A stretch of 64,000 bases of DNA from Hemibagrus wyckioides (GCF_019097595.1 NC_080710.1:15096280-15160279); one strand, 5' to 3'. Numbered from the stretch's first letter, positions 48,429 to 64,000 are shown. Numbers and translations: made by a program. The notes: generated from the sequence alone by a model not told the origin.

Positions 48429-50274
48429 ACTCACTAACTCAATCACTCACTCACTCACCCACTCACTCACTCACTCACTCACTCACTCACTCACTCAGTT
48501 ACTCACTCCCTTCCTCACTCACACTCACTCACTCACTCACTCCCTTCCTCACACTCACTCACTCACTCACTCACTCAATCACTCACTCACTCAATCACTC
48601 ACTCACTCACTCACCCACTCACTCACTCACTCACTCACTCACCCACTCACTCACTCACTCACTCACTCACTCACTCACTCCCTTCCTCACACTCACTCAC
48701 TCACTCACTCACTCACTCACTCACTCACTCACTCACTCCCTTCCTCACACTCACTCACTCACTCACTCACTCACTCACTCACTCACTCCCTTCCTCACAC
48801 TCACTCACTCACTCACTCAATCACTCACTCACTCACTCACTCACTCACTCCCTTCCTCACACTCACTCACTCACTCACTCACTCACTCCCTTCCTCACAC
48901 TCACTCACTCACTCACTCAATCACTCACTCACTCACTCACTCAATCACTCACTCACTCAATCACTCACTCACTCACTCACTCACTCACTCACTCACCCAC
49001 TCACTCAATCACTCACTCACTCACTCACTCACTCAGTTACTCACTCACTCACTCCCTTCCTCACTCACACTCACTCACTCACTCACTCCCTTCCTCACAC
49101 TCACTCACTCACTCACTCAATCACTCACTCACTCAATCACTCACTCACACTCACTCCCTCACTCACACTCACTCACTCACTCACTCACTCACTCACCCAC
49201 TCACTCAATCACTCACTCACTCACTCACTCACTCACTCACTCACTCCCTTCCTCACTCACACTCACTCACTCACTCACTCACTCACCCACTCACTCAATC
49301 ACTCACTCACTCACTCAGTTACTCACTCACTCACTCCCTTCCTCACTCACACTCACTCACTCACTCACTCACTCCCTTCCTCACACTCACTCACTCACTC
49401 ACTCACTCACTCACTCACTCACTCACTCACCCACTCACTCACTCACTCACTCAGTTACTCACTCACTCACTCCCTTCCTCACTCACACTCACTCACTCAC
49501 TCCCTTCCTCACACTCACTCACTCACTCACTCAATCACTCACTCACTCACTCACCCACTCACTCACTCACTCACTCACTCACTCAGTTACTCACTCACTC
49601 ACTCCCTTCCTCACTCACACTCACTCACTCACTCCCTTCCTCACACTCACTCACTCACTCAATCACTCACTCACTCACTCAATCACTCACTCACTCACTC
49701 ACTCACTCACTCACTCACTCACTCACTCACTCACTCCCTTCCTCACTCACACTCACTCAATCACTCACTCCCTTCCTCACACTCACTCACTCACTCACTC
49801 ACTCAATCACTCACTCACTCAATCACTCACTCACTCAATCACTCACTCACTCACTCCCTTCCTCACACTCACTCACTCACTCACTCAATCACTCACTCAC
49901 TCACTCACTCACTCAATCACTCACTCACTCACTCAATCACTCACTCACTCACTCACTCACTCAATCACTCACTCACTCACTCACTCACTCAATCACTCAC
50001 TCACTCACTCACTCCCTTCCTCACTCACACTCACTCACTCACTCCCTTCCTCACACTCACTCATTCACTCACTCACTCCCTTCCTCACACTCGCTCACTC
50101 ACTCAATCACTCACTCACTCAATCACTCACTCACTCACTCACTCAGTCCCTTCCTCCCTTCCTCTCCTTCCCTCCCTCCCTCCCTACCTCACTGACTCAC
50201 TCACTACTTCACTACCTCATTCCTTCACTCATGTCCTTCCTCCCTCCCTCCCTCCCTCCCTCCCTCACTCACTT
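48429..50274. repeat. 1.85-kb CTCA satellite with higher-order pattern
   Basis: Almost the whole stretch is tandem ACTC (CTCA) units. Variants are not random. CCCTTCCT blocks occur 23 times by hand count, usually followed by CACACTCAC or CACTCACACTCAC. AATC, AGTT and ACCC variants recur at set places, so longer units have been copied as blocks. The right edge shades into CCCT/CCTT runs (50144-50275) and then directly into the 3' end of a reversed SINE. The plus strand has no stop codon for long distances simply because ACTC repeats lack one. No gene is implied. Assembly length may be unreliable. Confidence 0.97.
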
Positions 50275-50585
50275 TCTGTAACTGCTTATCAGACAGAGGT
50301 ATGGTGGATCCAGAGCCAAAATTCACTGTGGGTAGAACACCAGTCCATCACAGGGCACAATGCACACACAATTACACCATATGAGCATTTGTTCTTAGCC
50401 AGTTCACCTACTGCCATGTTTTTGGAAGGCAGGGGTAAAGACCCTGAGGCAACTCATATGGATATAGAGAGAACATGCACAGAAACTCTGCACAGACACT
50501 AACTTAGTAAGCACAGGATAAAATCTGGGACCCTGGAGCTGTGAGACTTCAATGCTATCTGCTGTGCCACCATGCTGCCTTCTTA
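50275..50585 (-). mobile_element. Full-length SINE, reversed
   Basis: Read on the minus strand, it begins AAGGCAGCATGGTGGCACAG. TGGCACAGCAGA (complement of 50558-50569) is a good polymerase III A box. A degenerate B-box region and TGCATGTTCTCTC follow. It ends with GATAAGCAGTTACAGAAAGT and a GTGAGTGAGTGAG tail. That tail is the start of the CTCA satellite on the other strand. It is the most complete copy of the family here. Confidence 0.8.
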
Positions 50586-51974
50586 GAAGCTTAGTTAATT
50601 AGAATTTGCTTGTAATTCCTTGAATTTGTTGTTTCCTGGGAACAGTACTTGAGAGATACCACTGAGACTGAGTCATGCTGGATGCTTCTATAAGTCTTCT
50701 GGGACTTATACAGCTCTTAAAATGGTGGGCATAAAATGGCTCCAGTCGTGTGATGCTGGTCTCGAGTCATTGACCTTGATGAGAAAATTGTCTGCTTTAT
50801 GGTCCTGATGATCATGACATTACGACACATACAGTTCTCCTGCTGGCACTGAAAACTTTTAAGATTTAAAAAAAAATCTAAGAATGGCACTGCAGATAAT
50901 CAAGCCTTGAGCTACAGTTCTAATGAATCCTGTCTGAGTAGCGCTGTATCAGCTGTGCTGTAGCTCAGCTCCGTCACAAGCGCTGATGGTATGCAGCTTC
51001 TGTGCAGCCAAAGTTGAGCTATGCAATCATTTTTGTTAGGACAGCAATCTCTGTGGGTCTGTGAAATGTTGCACTGTGTCACATAGATTTACTGTTAATT
51101 CCGAAATGAGAAATCATAAGCAAAAAAAAAAAAAAAAGGAAGGAAAGAAAGAATGGCCTTTGGGATACAAAGATCTCATTATGGTTTCATTTATTATAGG
51201 AGTCTATCCCTCTGCTGGAAGAGGAGAGGAACTAAAATCTCTTTCCACTTTTTTTCTTTCTTTTTTTTGATCTACCAGCTTATTCAGTATAGGGGATAAT
51301 GTAGCAGCAGAATGTAAGATTTTTTTTACAGATGTAAAGGAATAATTAAAAATAACTTTGATGCTGAATATTCATGCTGGATTCGGCTGGAATAGAGAGG
51401 GTAAGTGAGGAGCGGAGGGCGAGAGAAATGAGGAAATTATCAACATGGAGGACTTATGATAAGAGTTTATGTCACTTACTTCTTAAGTAGAGGATTTGAT
51501 GTGGCCCATATTATTACAGCTTAACTGGAGTTCTCTTTAATGTAAGACATTTTCAGTACATTCACACTAAAATATATAAACTGGATCTACAGAGAATTAT
51601 GTGGCTTGAAACGTGCAAAATAGGAAGTGTTTGGGTTTCCACGTGTTTCTTTCTCCACATGCAAAATACAACACAGCGTCAATGCAAATAGATATATTTT
51701 ATACCCAATGTGATTTATAAACCTGAAACTCACCACAGGTAGAGATCATGTGTGCAAATCAGAGTGACTAAAAAGCTGATATTATACCAGCGTTAGTCTG
51801 AGGGAAGTCTGTTTTTACAGTTAAATGCAAATTCTTATCATTCATTGGGTTATTAAGAAGATTAATCAAGATTATTTAATAACTTAATATAACCAGAACA
51901 TTTCTTGAATGTAGGTTTTGTATTAACAAGTGATTGAACAAATATTTCATTTTACGCTCCTATTGTATTGCATC
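50586..51974. other. Non-coding; no gene seen
   Basis: An A run (51121-51137) and a perfect octamer ATGCAAAT at 51835-51842 were noted. No frame with protein features. Confidence 0.5.
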
Positions 51975-52255
51975 CATGTATTTTTTGGATCGCTTATCCT
52001 ATAGGCACAAGGTGGAAGACACCCTGGATGAGGAGATACACCATCACAGGACACAACTGCATACACATTCACACATCCCTTCACACAATACAGACAATTT
52101 AAAGATGTCAGTCTTTGGATTGGGAAGGAAACCGGAGCAGATCGAGAAATCTAGAAGACCCCAAAAGCATAGGCAACACAAGCAAACTCCAGACACACAG
52201 GGTGTAAGCAGGAATCACACCCCCACCCCCCACCCCAACCACAGTGGTGCGAGAC
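51975..52255 (-). mobile_element. SINE copy, reversed, nearly full length
   Basis: On the plus strand: ATCGCTTATCCTATAGGCAC, ACACCCTGGATGAGGAGA, CACAATACAGACAATTTAAA, GGAAGGAAACCGGAGCAGA, CAAACTCCAGACACACAGGG and CCACAGTGGTGCGAGAC. This is the full order of the family reversed. A C/A-rich run (52219-52238) sits in the head. Confidence 0.75.
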
Positions 52256-52914
52256 AAACAAAAGTTATCATGCCCCCTCCTTTTATATTTTTAACACATA
52301 TTTGTGATACATCTCCCTGCCTTTAATAGGTAGTACACTGGAGCGCAATTACTGTACACATGTGTGGGAGGTTTTTCCTTTCTGTTTGATTTTCAGAGAA
52401 CTCAAAATGGCAAACAGCACAAACAAAGCCTTAACTTATATGTTGTTTTTTTCTTATTGGCTAAACACCTCATAAAAGAACAGTACAGAGATGCTAATGA
52501 CAAAGCTTGAGAGATTCTGCAAAAAAAAAAAAAATGAAACAAAGAAAGAAGAGAAGATTCACAAATCCAGTTTCTAAATTTTTCAAATGCAAATTTAGAG
52601 AAGTGAAAAGAAAGCCACATAGACAATGGAGAGGAGATTTGAAACTGCACACAGAGCTCAGGATGGAGATTATATTATTTTGCATAAATTTATACTTTGG
52701 ATCTTTTTTTAACAAACACATTAATCATTCAGTGAACTGTTTGGAAGATTAGTTGGAGATGCAATATTCTTTTTCTAGACATTTGTTATAAACTTGTTAT
52801 AATCATGTTTTCCTATTAGAGCACATCATAAGGCAGTGTTTCCACTTTAAGTCATATAGCTAGTGTAGTACAACAGTAATTACATTGGACTTACAATTAA
52901 GAAAATGTTCGTGT

Positions 52915-53400
52915 GCTAGTCAGCCTGAATATGAATGCAAAAGCTCAGCCCTGATATTCCACCATTTATCAAATGCCCCATGCTGATTTCCATAGTGTAA
53001 TTTAATTGCATATTTAAAATGTGTGATATTTGTGATATACTGTATAAATGCATATAGTGCTTCAATGAGCTCTCATCATTCATCCACACTGTGTGCAGTT
53101 TAATAAAGTGCCTATTTCTCACCCACTTGTCATGGTGAAGGAGCAGCTTATTTGTACCTGTAATTTTGTGCCTTTTTTCTGCCAGAGATATGGGGCATGG
53201 CTTCTTTCTGCACAGAACGCTGATGACGTCTCGTTCATTATCTCTACCGGGTTTGAAAATGCTTAACACCATTACAGAGAATTAGTGCCATGCTGTCAAC
53301 ATTATAGAAGTCTGGCCTGTAATTACAGCGATGAAAATAGTGACGGCTTTGATGGCATATCTCATGCGAGCCTCCTGTCTGCTGGCTTCACATTTTCAAA
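52915..53400. promoter_or_regulatory. Candidate conserved non-coding element (unproven)
   Basis: A long repeat-free stretch of balanced composition with a TTAATTGCATATTTAAA core (POU/octamer-like and homeodomain-like) and TGACGTCTC (CRE-like TGACGTC) near 53223. It is open on the minus strand for 118 codons, but codon content and motif search give no protein family. Confidence 0.3.
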
Positions 53401-53406
53401 TCTCCA

Positions 53407-53436
53407 TTTCACACACACACACACACACACACACAG
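53407..53436. repeat. (CA)n microsatellite
   Basis: About fourteen CA units. Confidence 0.9.
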
Positions 53437-54292
53437 ACAAGGACACAAAGTGTGTATTAGCTAATAAGTATGGCCCGTCCTTGAAATACTCCATCGGCTG
53501 TAATGTGTTTAGTTTAGCCGAATACTTTATCATGTCTTACTTCTGATTCATCATAGAAACCACAAAATAAAATGACTGGCAGTTTGCAAAGGAACATTTA
53601 TTAGACCTGACCTAACCAATTAATTCATTAGTTTTTTTGTTGCCATTTATTGTTATTCTGTATTAATCGTAAAAGCTATGAAAGAAAAAAAAAACAGCCT
53701 GCTGCTCTTTCACCGCAGCTTCATCTCAGATGAGAGGCTCATGTTGAATTTATATGCCAATTCCTTTCCATTATAGGCTTAAATGACTTTTCTGAATGAG
53801 ATGGATGCTATTCCATCACCATGGCACATCAGCACATGTTCAGGCTTATTTGGGGAAATTTGCTTTGCCTGCTCACTCACCCATGACTAGCACTTGAAAT
53901 GGCAATATATATTACTTGAAGCTGGCTGAAGGATTACGTTCGCTTTCATGAGTTCATTACCAATACACTACAAAAATATATTCACACTCTGCGCCACTCT
54001 CTCGTTCACCCTAAAATGGATATTTGTGAGGAGAAATAAGAACTATTCTGAGTTTTAGTGTGAGGTGTGAACCAAATAATCTGCTTCCTTATTACACCGC
54101 TGAAATATTCTTACAACATTATTGTAAATAATAGAGCCATAAAACATAATTTGATCATTCATATCAAATTATGGTTCATGGCAATGAAATGTAGTCACTT
54201 CTATTCATTTAAATCATTGTGACATAACCTTTAACTAGAAAATACAATGGAAAAAGTGCACAGTGGATATTATGTTTTTTTTCCTGCCATAT

Positions 54293-54672
54293 GCAATAAA
54301 GACGAATGCTGTGTCAGTGAACTCACTGTATTCCATGCTTTGTGGTCTAGTTATTCGAAAGCTATAAGCTGAAAATATTTTGACATGATGCTCATTATTT
54401 GCTTAATACTTTTTTTTTTCACAGAGTGGTTTTCATTTCTGTAGGTCCCTATAGTGTTCTGCTCATAACCATGCCTAGTGAGAGAGAGCACGAGAGAGAG
54501 AGAGAGAGAGAGGGATCAAGTCAATACTATCCTTACCCCTGCCTCTGTTGACATATCGTATCATGATAGCACTGTTTGCATGTTTTGATAAGTTGTTAGT
54601 GATGGTGGAACTGTCAGGCTTCTTGTCCAGTTGGGAATTGTAAAAAATTAGACACTGAAGTATTTGAATATC
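54293..54672. repeat. Tandem duplication, unit 1
   Basis: The unit contains CTGTGTCAGTGAACTCACTG, TGCTTTGTGGTCTAGTTA, TTTTGACATGATGCTCATTA, TCATTTCTGTAGGTCCCTAT, a GA microsatellite, TATCATGATAGCACTG and GACACTGAAGTATTTGAA. The same series in the same order recurs 378 bases later. No coding frame. Confidence 0.85.
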
Positions 54673-54842
54673 AATAAGGATGAGTTCTGTGTCAGTGAAT
54701 GCACTGTATGTCATGCTTTGTGGTCTAGTTAGAAAGCTGTACACTGAAAATATTTTGACATGATGCTCATTATTTGCTTAATACTTATTAGGAGTAATTT
54801 TCATTTCTGTAGGTCCCTATAGCATTCTAACTCTAGCTAGTT

Positions 54843-54877
<35 letters not shown>

Positions 54878-55068
54878 GAATATGTATGAAGATGTGTTTC
54901 TAGTGTGTTTGTAATGATGTGTTGCTAATATCATGATAGCACTGCTTTGCCTTTGCATGTGTGGATGAGTTGTTAGCGAGGGTGGAAGTGTCAGGCTCCG
55001 TATACAGTAGGGAATTGTACCAGAAAAAAATAAATAAATTAGGCACTGAAGTATTTGAACATCTACAC
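54673..55068. repeat. Tandem duplication, unit 2
   Basis: Second copy of the unit at 54293. Some stretches are identical for more than 30 bases (54742-54782), while others carry small indels, especially around the GA run (54843-54870). The copies are too diverged for a very recent event and too similar for a very old one. The series ends at GGCACTGAAGTATTTGAACA; no third unit follows. Confidence 0.85.
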
Positions 55069-58000
55069 TGATTTGAGATCAGCACTATCATGCTTGCACT
55101 TTACTAGAATACTGCAGAGCCTTTTTCATGTTTTTCTTTTTTTCTTCAAACCATTTTACAGTGAAGAATCTAGCTGCGCTGATTGCCTTTGGGACGGCTC
55201 CCTGTTATTTGCATTGCTAAGAATCTCCACATTTCTACTCTCGTCCAATTTCTTTGTTAGCACGAGAGCCAGGCGTCAAGCTTTGCTGCAGCTGGTGCAC
55301 CGTCTCTTCCCAAAAGCTGCACATCCATGGAGAATTACTATGGCTATTTTCTAGCCTGCTACTGATGCAGTCAATTAGCAATCAGTTAGCAGATCTTGTT
55401 AACCCCCCTCTGGACTGGGGAGACTGAAAATCTTACAGTAAGTATTTGCTTAGCTATTAAAATTGTTGAATGTAAGAGCACATAGAGGCAAGGCACAGCA
55501 AATACAGACAGCAAACGATGTTGCCAAAGTGAGCAACCCACCTGAAACAAGTGTGATGAGCCTAGCTCATGAATCTGCATTAGCATACTGCCCCTAAATA
55601 CAGTACTTCACTTTTTATTTCCTGTAAAAACTGTTTTTTTAGGATGCTATTCATCTCACTAGTGAACAGAGTAAAGATTTGACTAGAACGTAGCTTGCAA
55701 AAATAAGCAGTAGGTATTTGTCTCCATCATGGTTGAAAAAAGGATCTGAAAAGACCGAGTGTTCTTTATTCTCTTTCATCTTCATAGTGTAAAGCAATTA
55801 CATATAACAATAACATTACTATACATAGCAGCTCTTATGTTTTATTGATTTACTCCTGCTGTATGGTTTCGGTTAAACATGTAAGGATCAGTTAGTCTCT
55901 CATTACATGAAACCTCCTGCTTAGCATTCAGCAAGACTTCTCTGATTCTGTGTGAAACATCGAGCTGCGACAGTCATACATATTTTTTTTTTAAAAAATG
56001 CGTATCTCTCCCAAGAGAGTAGCAGAAATATATGATCACTGTAGGCTTATGGCAGCAGCCTGTCGAGCGAAAGAAGAACCACAAATCAACACGCTATATT
56101 CACTACAGCCAAGATGTTTCAGAGACTGGAAAACACATAAATGCGTTCCATGTGTTATATTGCAATGGGAGACATTTCTGAGTTAATGGAGAAGTGCAAC
56201 TGAATGATGGTAAAACAAATACACACCGACATACATTAACTCTGCAGTATACCGAATATGTTTCACTAATTGATTGGCACTAGGCACTAAAAGCTGTTGC
56301 GCTGAGGCGTTACAGCCAAGATATAAATTGATAGCATCTTAGCTGTTGTGATATTAACCATTTTTATGTCCCGTGATTTATTTGTCATTTATAGCAGTCG
56401 TATACTATATACACTACTTCCACTCACTGCAGTGTCAGTGTCACAGAGGCCGCACTTAGAGATGTTTTCCTTACTGCAGATAAACAACTGTGATTACCCA
56501 TGATACCCTGGAGCTGCTAGCATGATCTTGTTTTCAGTACACTATAAAGCATTGTTGTAAAAAGAAAAAAAACCCTGCAGGGTTATACCGAAAGGTTTAA
56601 CTGGATTTAGATGATTTAGAAATGCTTATTTATTAATACTTATGGGAGGAACATGTAGGAACATTGAACTTGTTATTTATTTGACGTGGACCAGTTTTTC
56701 AGGTGTACACTGCATCAGAAAATGTTTCGTAATCTCATGTGTGAGGTTAGCATTTCTTTATCTGTTTAAAATCATGTATTTTTTTTTTCAACTTATGAAC
56801 ATATTTATTTCAGTCTGTAAATGTCCTCCTTCTCAATGTTTCTATTTGAGCAGCACAGTTCATATTAATATTCATTATTTGTATAGTAATACAATATAAA
56901 GCTAACACTGACAATGTGACTGTGTGTCGCAAATCCTGCCGCAAATCAACCAACAAATATCGTCGCCTTAAACTACAATTCCCAACCATTAATAATCGCT
57001 GGACTTCAGCTGACCTGTTTCCCTCTAGTTTGGTTTTCCTCTTTTTAAGCCCTTCTTTGCACTGAGAGAGGCTCTGAAACAAAGTGGCACTGCTAGGCTT
57101 TGTATTTCCACTGTGCTTTCTGGTTTTGAACTTTAACTGTTTTCTCATTTTTTGACTAAACTTGTTGCCTGTTTTTGACCTGTGTTTTTTTGTATTACAG
57201 TTTGGAATTCAACGGTGTCTGTCTGTGTGTGTTCCATTACTTTTGAATGTCCCTCTTTTTGTCTTATTTTCTTTGTCACCTGTTTTTGTTTGTCCTTGAC
57301 CTTTAATATCCGCTTACCCTTTAGAACTGTTACATTTTTGGTGCTTTGTTTTTTCTATTTAACTCACCCTACACTTGTATCTTACCTCTGTACTCTGTTT
57401 CTTGACCATTAGAAGCAACACTTCCAGCTATAAATGTGCATGTGTGCTTTACATGGTCAACAGTTTACTCACATTTTCTCCCAAATTAGTCATTATCCTA
57501 AATATTGCTTAATCTTAGATACATAAAGCAAGCATACCTTTTCAAACAAATCATCATTATTGTGTTCATGTGTGTAAAGTACTGGGAAATGTCTATCTGA
57601 AGGACAAGTGTCAGAGGAAATGTATTATTTCTCTCCAGTTTTGCCGGACTCTTTTAAATGCTTTATGCTGTGCCACTCAGGAGCCTGTGGTCAGAAGTTA
57701 ATCAGCAATAAATTAAGTAAATAACTTAGGTCTTGTCAGCGACAACAGGGCTCTAATGGAAGCAGCACTTAATGCAAATTTGAACTGATACTTAATTAAC
57801 TTTATTCATGCTTCTTGAAGATTCTGTGGCCGTAATAAGTTTGATGAGTGACCTCCTCCTTGCCAAAATGCTAAGCTGAAACATGCATGCTTCCTTCAGG
57901 AACTTTAATGAAATAGAGAGTCAGTGGCTTTCGTCCAAATGCTGCTGAACTTTCTCAACACTGCCATTTTATCAAACAAGCAAACAGGAGTGTAAAATGC

Positions 58001-59588
58001 TTGGTTGTGATTAGCCCCAGATATACTCCCGGATCGTGCATATGCTAGACATAAATAGTAAGCACAATAATTAAAAATGACCTTGCTGTGGTTAATAAAA
58101 TGTGAGAACCAGAAGTAGTACAGGTCCAGGGCTGTAATTATAATCAATTCAGTTTTTACCTACATATTGTAAACTAAAGAATTGAAAAGTGTTATATTTT
58201 GCATATATTTCTATGTTAGATCTATCTTCTAATTAAATCCTTGCCGGTGCGTTGTGTTAGTCATGCATAATGTGCATCAGCAGTTCACAGGATTGTGTTA
58301 GTCAACCAGCAAACTGAAAGAAATTTCAGGAAGAATGGTGTAAATGTCATTTAAAACACAATTCATCTTCTAATAGTTTTATATAAGTAACAGATACATT
58401 TCTTTTAACATGAAACCATGACTAACAATTTCATCAGTTAATATTTTAATACTTGTACATTTCAACATAGCACTTTAGCTCACACTTGAGTCATTGTTTG
58501 GCTGAATTCCTCCTCTTTAATTTGATTATGACACATTATTTTCAATATGAACCTTTTTTGACATAAAGATATTTTCCACTTCCTCTGAAATATTATTTCT
58601 CATGCCAATATAGTTTTTATTAAGAAGCCAAGAGGCCAAGAGATCATTTTGGTTAAAATTAGAATTTTTCACACTTTAAGAAACCAGTGAAGATTGAAGC
58701 AAAAGTGGAACGTGGAGAAAAGCAGATCAGAGTAACCTTTCCAAGCCAAAGTGACATCAGTAGTTAATAGTTAGTTAGTAGCAAATTGAGTCAACAAGGG
58801 CTGTGGTAAATCCAGTTTCAGTTTGCTTAAAGGTCTGAAACCTAACTGATTTATAGCATACAACATCAATATAAAAAATGATGGCAAGGAATAAACACAG
58901 ATAAAGATATCTAGATCAAAGTGGCAGTTATGACACTGTCAAACACATCACCTCGGCATAGTACAAAACATTTCTTCTAATGATGGAGTTGTGTGCTAGG
59001 CCTTGCCAAGTTTCAGCAGAATTGAGAAGTGGACAAAAATATTGACACTGCATGTCAAGTTCTAGCAGGTAGGGGCATGATTTAGCACAGTTATTCCCCA
59101 GGGAACAGGGAGGTGTTAAGAGCTAGAGATATAACGACTGTACCACATGCAGTTCTCTTATTTCTGTTAGCAAAGCAAAGCAAGACTAATCTGTACACTT
59201 ACAGCACTCATAATGCATACGAGCGTTAATAACACTGCTCGTGATATGACATTAATAAAGATTCCTTTTAGTCATGGATTGTGTTTGCTCAGTTCAGGAG
59301 ACCTCAGATGTCAGAAGATTCAAGCCATTCCCCAGACATTAAATTCAATAACACATGAAGCTCTAACCTTTTTAACCTGTGTGATATATCTGTCGTACCA
59401 CTAATGTGAGCTTTCTCTGCATTGTCCAAATAGAAAGATAACACAAATAATAAAACGCCTCAGGGCAGGATGAGCAACAGATTATGAAATTGTTTCAGCT
59501 GTACAAATGAAAGAGCAGAACAATCATATTACCCAACACAATCAGATTAGAGATGTGCAATGACATTTGCTGCTAAACTGAATTATGG
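55069..59588. other. Non-coding; no gene seen
   Basis: Contains a possible old LTR-like stretch (56940-57230) and a candidate regulatory patch (57640-58140). Frames up to 112 codons show no protein features. Confidence 0.5.
57640..58140. promoter_or_regulatory. Candidate conserved non-coding element with octamer
   Basis: Repeat-free, with a perfect octamer ATGCAAAT (57772-57779) followed within 25 bases by TACTTAATTAAC homeodomain-type cores. A clustered POU and homeobox arrangement is common in developmental enhancers. Conservation was not tested. Confidence 0.3.
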
Positions 59589-63211
<3,623 letters not shown>

Positions 63212-63794
63212 CAGTGGAACCTCAGCATATGAATTTAATTTGTTCTGGAGACGAGTTCTTAAGGCGAAAAATTTGTATTGTGAAAAAATTTTCCGATAAG
63301 AAACAAAGTAAATGCAGATAATTCGTTTCAGCCACCCAAAAATATTACCAATATTACCAATACTAAGCGTATGTAAACTGTTTACAAAGAACTGACCTAA
63401 CCCAAGCATTCCATGACAAGGTTCTTCACAGGAAGTCATGCCACCAAGCTTGGACTAAAAATATAACAGAGCACCCACACCACCAATCTGCCAACAAAAA
63501 AATATGTGAAAAATCACGTAGCTTCTGAACGCATGCTGAAGGCAACGTTGGTATTGTAGGTTGTAGTCTTTTGAAACAGCTTTCCCTAATTGAAAAAATA
63601 GATTTTTGCTTGGCTTTCCAATGACGAAAACAAGTTTTGAATGCCTCCCAGATGTACACGCAACTTAGCAGGAATTCAGTTCAGTTCGTTCGTATGCTGG
63701 AAATGCGTCGTATGCCGATGCAAATTTCTTGCACAGTTTCAATTCTTAAGCGAGTTCTTAAGTCATTCATATGCTGAGGTTCCACTTTATACTG
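63212..63794. mobile_element. MITE with TA flanks and GTGGAACCTCAGC ends
   Basis: The left end CAGTGGAACCTCAGCATATG and the right end (reverse complement of ATTCATATGCTGAGGTTCCA) are inverted repeats. The right end carries about seven extra bases before the final CTG. TA flanks lie at 63210-63211 and 63795-63796. A subterminal TTAAGAACTCG-type sequence also occurs near both ends. The interior has no intact frame. Ends of this type belong to the Tc1/mariner/pogo assemblage; the exact family is not decided. Confidence 0.75.
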
Positions 63795-63796
63795 TA

Positions 63797-64000
63797 ACAT
63801 TCATTTTGCTCCTAAATGGTTCATCCTGAAAATATGTCTAAATTGCTGGCTTCCTGGAGTAATATAAGGCCTCCTTGCTATTCTAAGGACAAATCTAAAG
63901 CGATAATTTGATTTGATACACACGTTTATAATGTTACTCTTAGAAGTAATGTTGCTTTGTGTATTTGTACTTGTTTACTTTTATTGTTTTACATGTCTTG
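63797..64000. other. Non-coding; nothing seen
   Basis: AT-rich sequence to the window end without repeat or gene signature. Confidence 0.5.

Larger units (their letters stand above)
52256..54292. other. Non-coding; no gene seen
   Basis: Includes 52915-53400 (listed separately), the CA microsatellite (53407-53436) and a repeat-free patch at 53690-53960. The 118-codon minus frame at 52916-53272 matches no family I know. Confidence 0.5.

Noticed and set aside
48429..50274. Long stretch without stop codons on the plus strand (Thr-His-Ser-Leu repeats)
   Set aside because: A four-base repeat read in triplets gives the same codons in every frame and contains no stop and no ATG. This is a property of the repeat and not evidence of a protein.
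48429..50274. Regular repeats considered as a CRISPR array
   Set aside because: Units are four bases with nested variants. There are no unique spacers of constant length, no cas genes, and the context is eukaryotic.
52916..53272. 118-codon minus-strand frame as a gene
   Set aside because: No recognisable family or exon borders. Kept only as part of a possible regulatory patch.

Overview
The window looks like a piece of a teleost fish nuclear genome, most probably a catfish or related otophysan. It is AT-rich and full of long perfect microsatellites. It carries many decayed Tc1/mariner-type transposons of kinds common in fish, several copies of one tRNA-derived SINE, and one Ty3/gypsy chromovirus of the Tf1/sushi type. 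The catfish suggestion rests only on how familiar the repeats look to me. I found no host protein-coding exon, rRNA, tRNA gene or CRISPR array that I can defend, so the window reads as a gene desert or the inside of a very large intron.

Layout: 1-1640 holds two Tc1-like transposase relics and one interspersed repeat. 1641-11378 is AT-rich non-coding DNA with a SINE copy and microsatellites. 11379-15296 is an LTR retrotransposon flanked by a 5-bp target duplication (CACGG). Its order is 5' LTR, primer-binding site, gag, protease, reverse transcriptase, RNase H, integrase stumps, chromodomain, 3' LTR. It is dead: several frameshifts and stops, most of integrase deleted, and a 3' LTR missing 113 bp. 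15302-22836 is non-coding. 22837-25158 holds two more Tc1-like relics. 25205-33495 holds an LTR-like repeat, a SINE, a fold-back element and long microsatellites. 33496-46244 carries a MITE with intact ends, two SINEs, an inverted pair of transposase pieces, an LTR-like repeat and two copies of another Tc1-like family. 48429-50274 is a 1.85-kb CTCA-based satellite abutting the 3' end of a SINE. 54293-55068 is a two-copy tandem duplication of about 380 bp. 63212-63794 is a MITE with clear inverted ends.

How parts work together: the only genes that belonged to one system are those of the retrotransposon. The clearest mechanistic signal is that nine bases placed where its transcript should begin, 31 bp after a TATA box, are the exact complement of the primer-binding site. 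That is the signature of self-primed reverse transcription known from the Tf1/sushi group. Several single-copy stretches have a less AT-rich texture that could mean conserved regulatory DNA. They are listed with low confidence because conservation cannot be seen in one sequence. I do not see a convincing undescribed system; the self-priming signature and the SINE-anchored CTCA satellite are the best leads.
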